From NCBI GenBank assembly GCA_002946415.1, contig NJPS01000016.1, positions 310,001 to 374,000 of the forward strand: a stretch of DNA of 64,000 bases, read 5' to 3'. Shown piece by piece: positions 62,451 through 64,000 of the stretch. The first letter of the stretch is position 1; every line of letters starts with the position of its first letter. The notes under the pieces are model-generated. The model worked only from the letters and a program-made list of their open reading frames with translations. It was not told the origin of the DNA and ran no database searches. Origin of the DNA: Rutstroemia sp. NJR-2017a BVV2. Taxonomy: Eukaryota > Ascomycota > Leotiomycetes > Helotiales > Rutstroemiaceae. Made by a program: the position numbers and the translations under genes.

Positions 62451-63036
62451 GTTTAGTGCTCACGGTGACTGAGATCTGAGATCTGAGAGGGAAGAGAAGG
62501 GGAGGGAGAGAGGAGAGAGAAAGGAGGCAACGAATAGATGATGCGATTATGTGTCATCGCATTGTCGTCTAGATTCGACAGTCATCTCAGATCAGACGAG
62601 ACCAAAGTTTGCTGTGATGTTGGATTGCATTCACCGAAACGGGAAAGGTGAAAGGTATACCTCGTATGTAGACCACCTGGGGAAAAAGTTGCGAGAAAAC
62701 GAGAAATGACAAAACGGGAATAGAGACTAGCTGGTCGTTTGGCTATTTGGTAATGTGATTGAGCTGGTAATCTGACAAAAGGACAAAGAGAGGAAGGGAA
62801 GAGCTTCCTTTCACCATCACAAGTCACGTCAAGGGATCGTTTTCTCTGATGTTGTCTAGTGTTACGCAGCCTTGTAAGAAATTCTGGGGAACTACATTAG
62901 TTTGCCCAATCAACGCCTGCCTCTCTATCAAATTCGGGTATTTATTCAACGCCAAGCCCTGCTCTCGGGTTATCGGTGGTCGGTGGCCGGTGGTAATTCT
63001 TGCAATCCTTTTTCCTTATCGAGTCTTTTTTTCCAT

Positions 63037-63064
63037 ATCTGCATCTGCATCTGTATCTGTATCT
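63037..63064. repeat. (ATCTGC/ATCTGT)n hexamer repeat
   Basis: Four and a half hexamer units in the divergent promoter region. Confidence 0.85.
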
Positions 63065-63721
63065 ACAGACATCTGCTATGAGCACTACTACTGTGCGCAT
63101 TGCGCTTTGATATCTGCCGCTCGTTGACAGCAAGCTATCCAGTCTACCTTATCACACCACAGAGTCATTGTCGCTCCTGGCGATACCCCCCAAGCCTTGT
63201 CCGAATCGTTGCGAGACATGCCTTCACTTCGGCCCGCACTTTGAGCGAGGGGCCACCATGTTGCTTTACTATTTCCAAGGTCTTTCTTACTTCCTTCTGT
63301 CTCCACATATTTGGAAACTTCCAAGTTCTATGATCATCTCAATCAGTCCATATCCAGCCATTCTGCATGGTAAATGAAAAATTCTATCCTTCTCCCATAT
63401 CTAGAGTTTCTCATCGGTCGGCTGCGCTACTGCTTCGGTGTTGGCGTTGAAAGTTTCGATCCAGTCCGTCGTCATCCAATCTCTTAGTTATAGTACGCTA
63501 CCACGATCTCAAGAGGAACCCCCGAAGCCGGCTGTCGGGAAGGAAAGTCATCGTTTTGCCCCACTCAGGAACTTACCTTCTACGCGGCAGACGGCTAAAC
63601 TATCTTTGTCCCACCCAGAGACCTGCGCAGGCATTCTGTGCTGTAAATTCCATTGGTGAGAAAGAGGAGATTATTGAAATTCAACTTGGAATAGAATTAG
63701 ATCCATATATACATCCTCAAC

Positions 63722-64000
63722 ATGGCTACATACGGCGAGCAATCACTCTACTATAATGGCAGTGCCCAACAAGCTTCTTCCTCCGAAACATTCAAGACCG
63801 TCAACCCCGCCACGGGCAAACCAATAGCAGATGTGCAGAAAGCCTCCCAATCCGACGTTGACGCTGCAGTAGCCTCAGCAAAAAAGGCATTTCCATCATG
63901 GTCGCAAACACCACCCTTGGCTCGATCACGAATCCTTCTCAAAGCCGTCCAGATACTGCGCGAGCGAAACGATGAGATAGCCAAAGTAGAAACTCATGAT
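63722..64000 (+). CDS. Aldehyde dehydrogenase, probable betaine-aldehyde dehydrogenase (5' part, 93 codons, runs off the window)
   Basis: N-terminal 93 residues of an NAD(P)-dependent aldehyde dehydrogenase; the catalytic domain lies beyond the window edge. The visible part has the family opening: LYYNGSAQQ, then ETFKTVNPATGKPIADVQKAS and DVDAAVASAKKAFPSWSQTPPLARSRILLKA, ending at the KVETHD position. The ATG at 63722 is preceded by an AACATGG context with A at -3, and no earlier in-frame ATG fits. There is no mitochondrial presequence, so the product is probably cytosolic. Position next to a choline-oxidase-type GMC enzyme makes betaine aldehyde the most likely substrate, giving glycine betaine. 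From this fragment alone, other aldehydes remain possible. Confidence 0.85.
   Translation, partial: MATYGEQSLYYNGSAQQASSSETFKTVNPATGKPIADVQKASQSDVDAAVASAKKAFPSWSQTPPLARSRILLKAVQILRERNDEIAKVETHD

Larger units (their letters stand above)
61805..63721. promoter_or_regulatory. Shared divergent promoter region of the choline/betaine gene pair
   Basis: About 1.9 kb between the divergent starts of the GMC oxidoreductase and the aldehyde dehydrogenase. No gene is supported inside, so both promoters must lie here. Simple repeats occur at 62417-62450 and 63037-63064. I could not identify a specific regulator site by eye. Confidence 0.45.

Overview
The window looks like nuclear DNA of a filamentous ascomycete (Pezizomycotina). 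The protein-coding genes have mostly short GT-AG introns of about 44-110 nt. They encode typical filamentous-fungal proteins: Atg15, the chitin synthase chaperone Chs7, RfeG, an AGC kinase of the PKA type, a Pho85-type cyclin, a GT32 mannosyltransferase, and choline oxidase with betaine-aldehyde dehydrogenase. Leotiomycetes is my guess at the class from overall protein flavour; it is an inference and no marker gene proves it. I found no rRNA, tRNA, CRISPR array or intact transposon.

Layout. 0.4-2.4 kb (-): a four-exon cytochrome P450. 3.3-4.9 kb (-): a seven-exon PKA-type kinase with a 16-nt micro-exon. 5-19.8 kb: a gene-poor stretch holding one DHYC-type palmitoyltransferase (+) and three very small cysteine-rich proteins that share a WxCCxC...CPxCx[HY]QxCxxC signature. 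19.8-22.2 kb (+): DNA polymerase eta. 25.8-27.1 kb (+): RfeG, with long low-complexity flanks. 30.0-32.3 kb (-): an acyl-CoA synthetase with a mitochondrial-type N-terminus. 33.6-34.8 kb (-): a GT32 glycosyltransferase. 38.6-40.3 kb (+): the vacuolar lipase Atg15. 40.8-41.3 kb (-): a small Cys-rich protein with a GPI-like tail. 43.2-44.2 kb (+): a secreted 12-cysteine protein. 45.5-47.5 kb (-): a cyclin. 47.5-57.8 kb: a second gene-poor stretch, rich in simple repeats. 57.8-58.9 kb (+): Chs7. 60.1-61.8 kb (-) and 63.7 kb to the end (+): choline oxidase-like GMC oxidoreductase and the start of an aldehyde dehydrogenase, transcribed divergently.

Most genes are unrelated neighbours, as usual in fungi. 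The functional unit I can support is the divergent pair at the right edge. Its two enzymes would convert choline to betaine aldehyde and then to glycine betaine. Three genes (GT32, Chs7 and the GPI-like or secreted proteins) serve the cell surface or secretory pathway, but they are not clustered.

Exon borders were placed by eye from GT/AG sites, reading-frame continuity and family conservation. Summed exon lengths are multiples of three for every gene whose splicing I resolved. No alignment or profile search was run.
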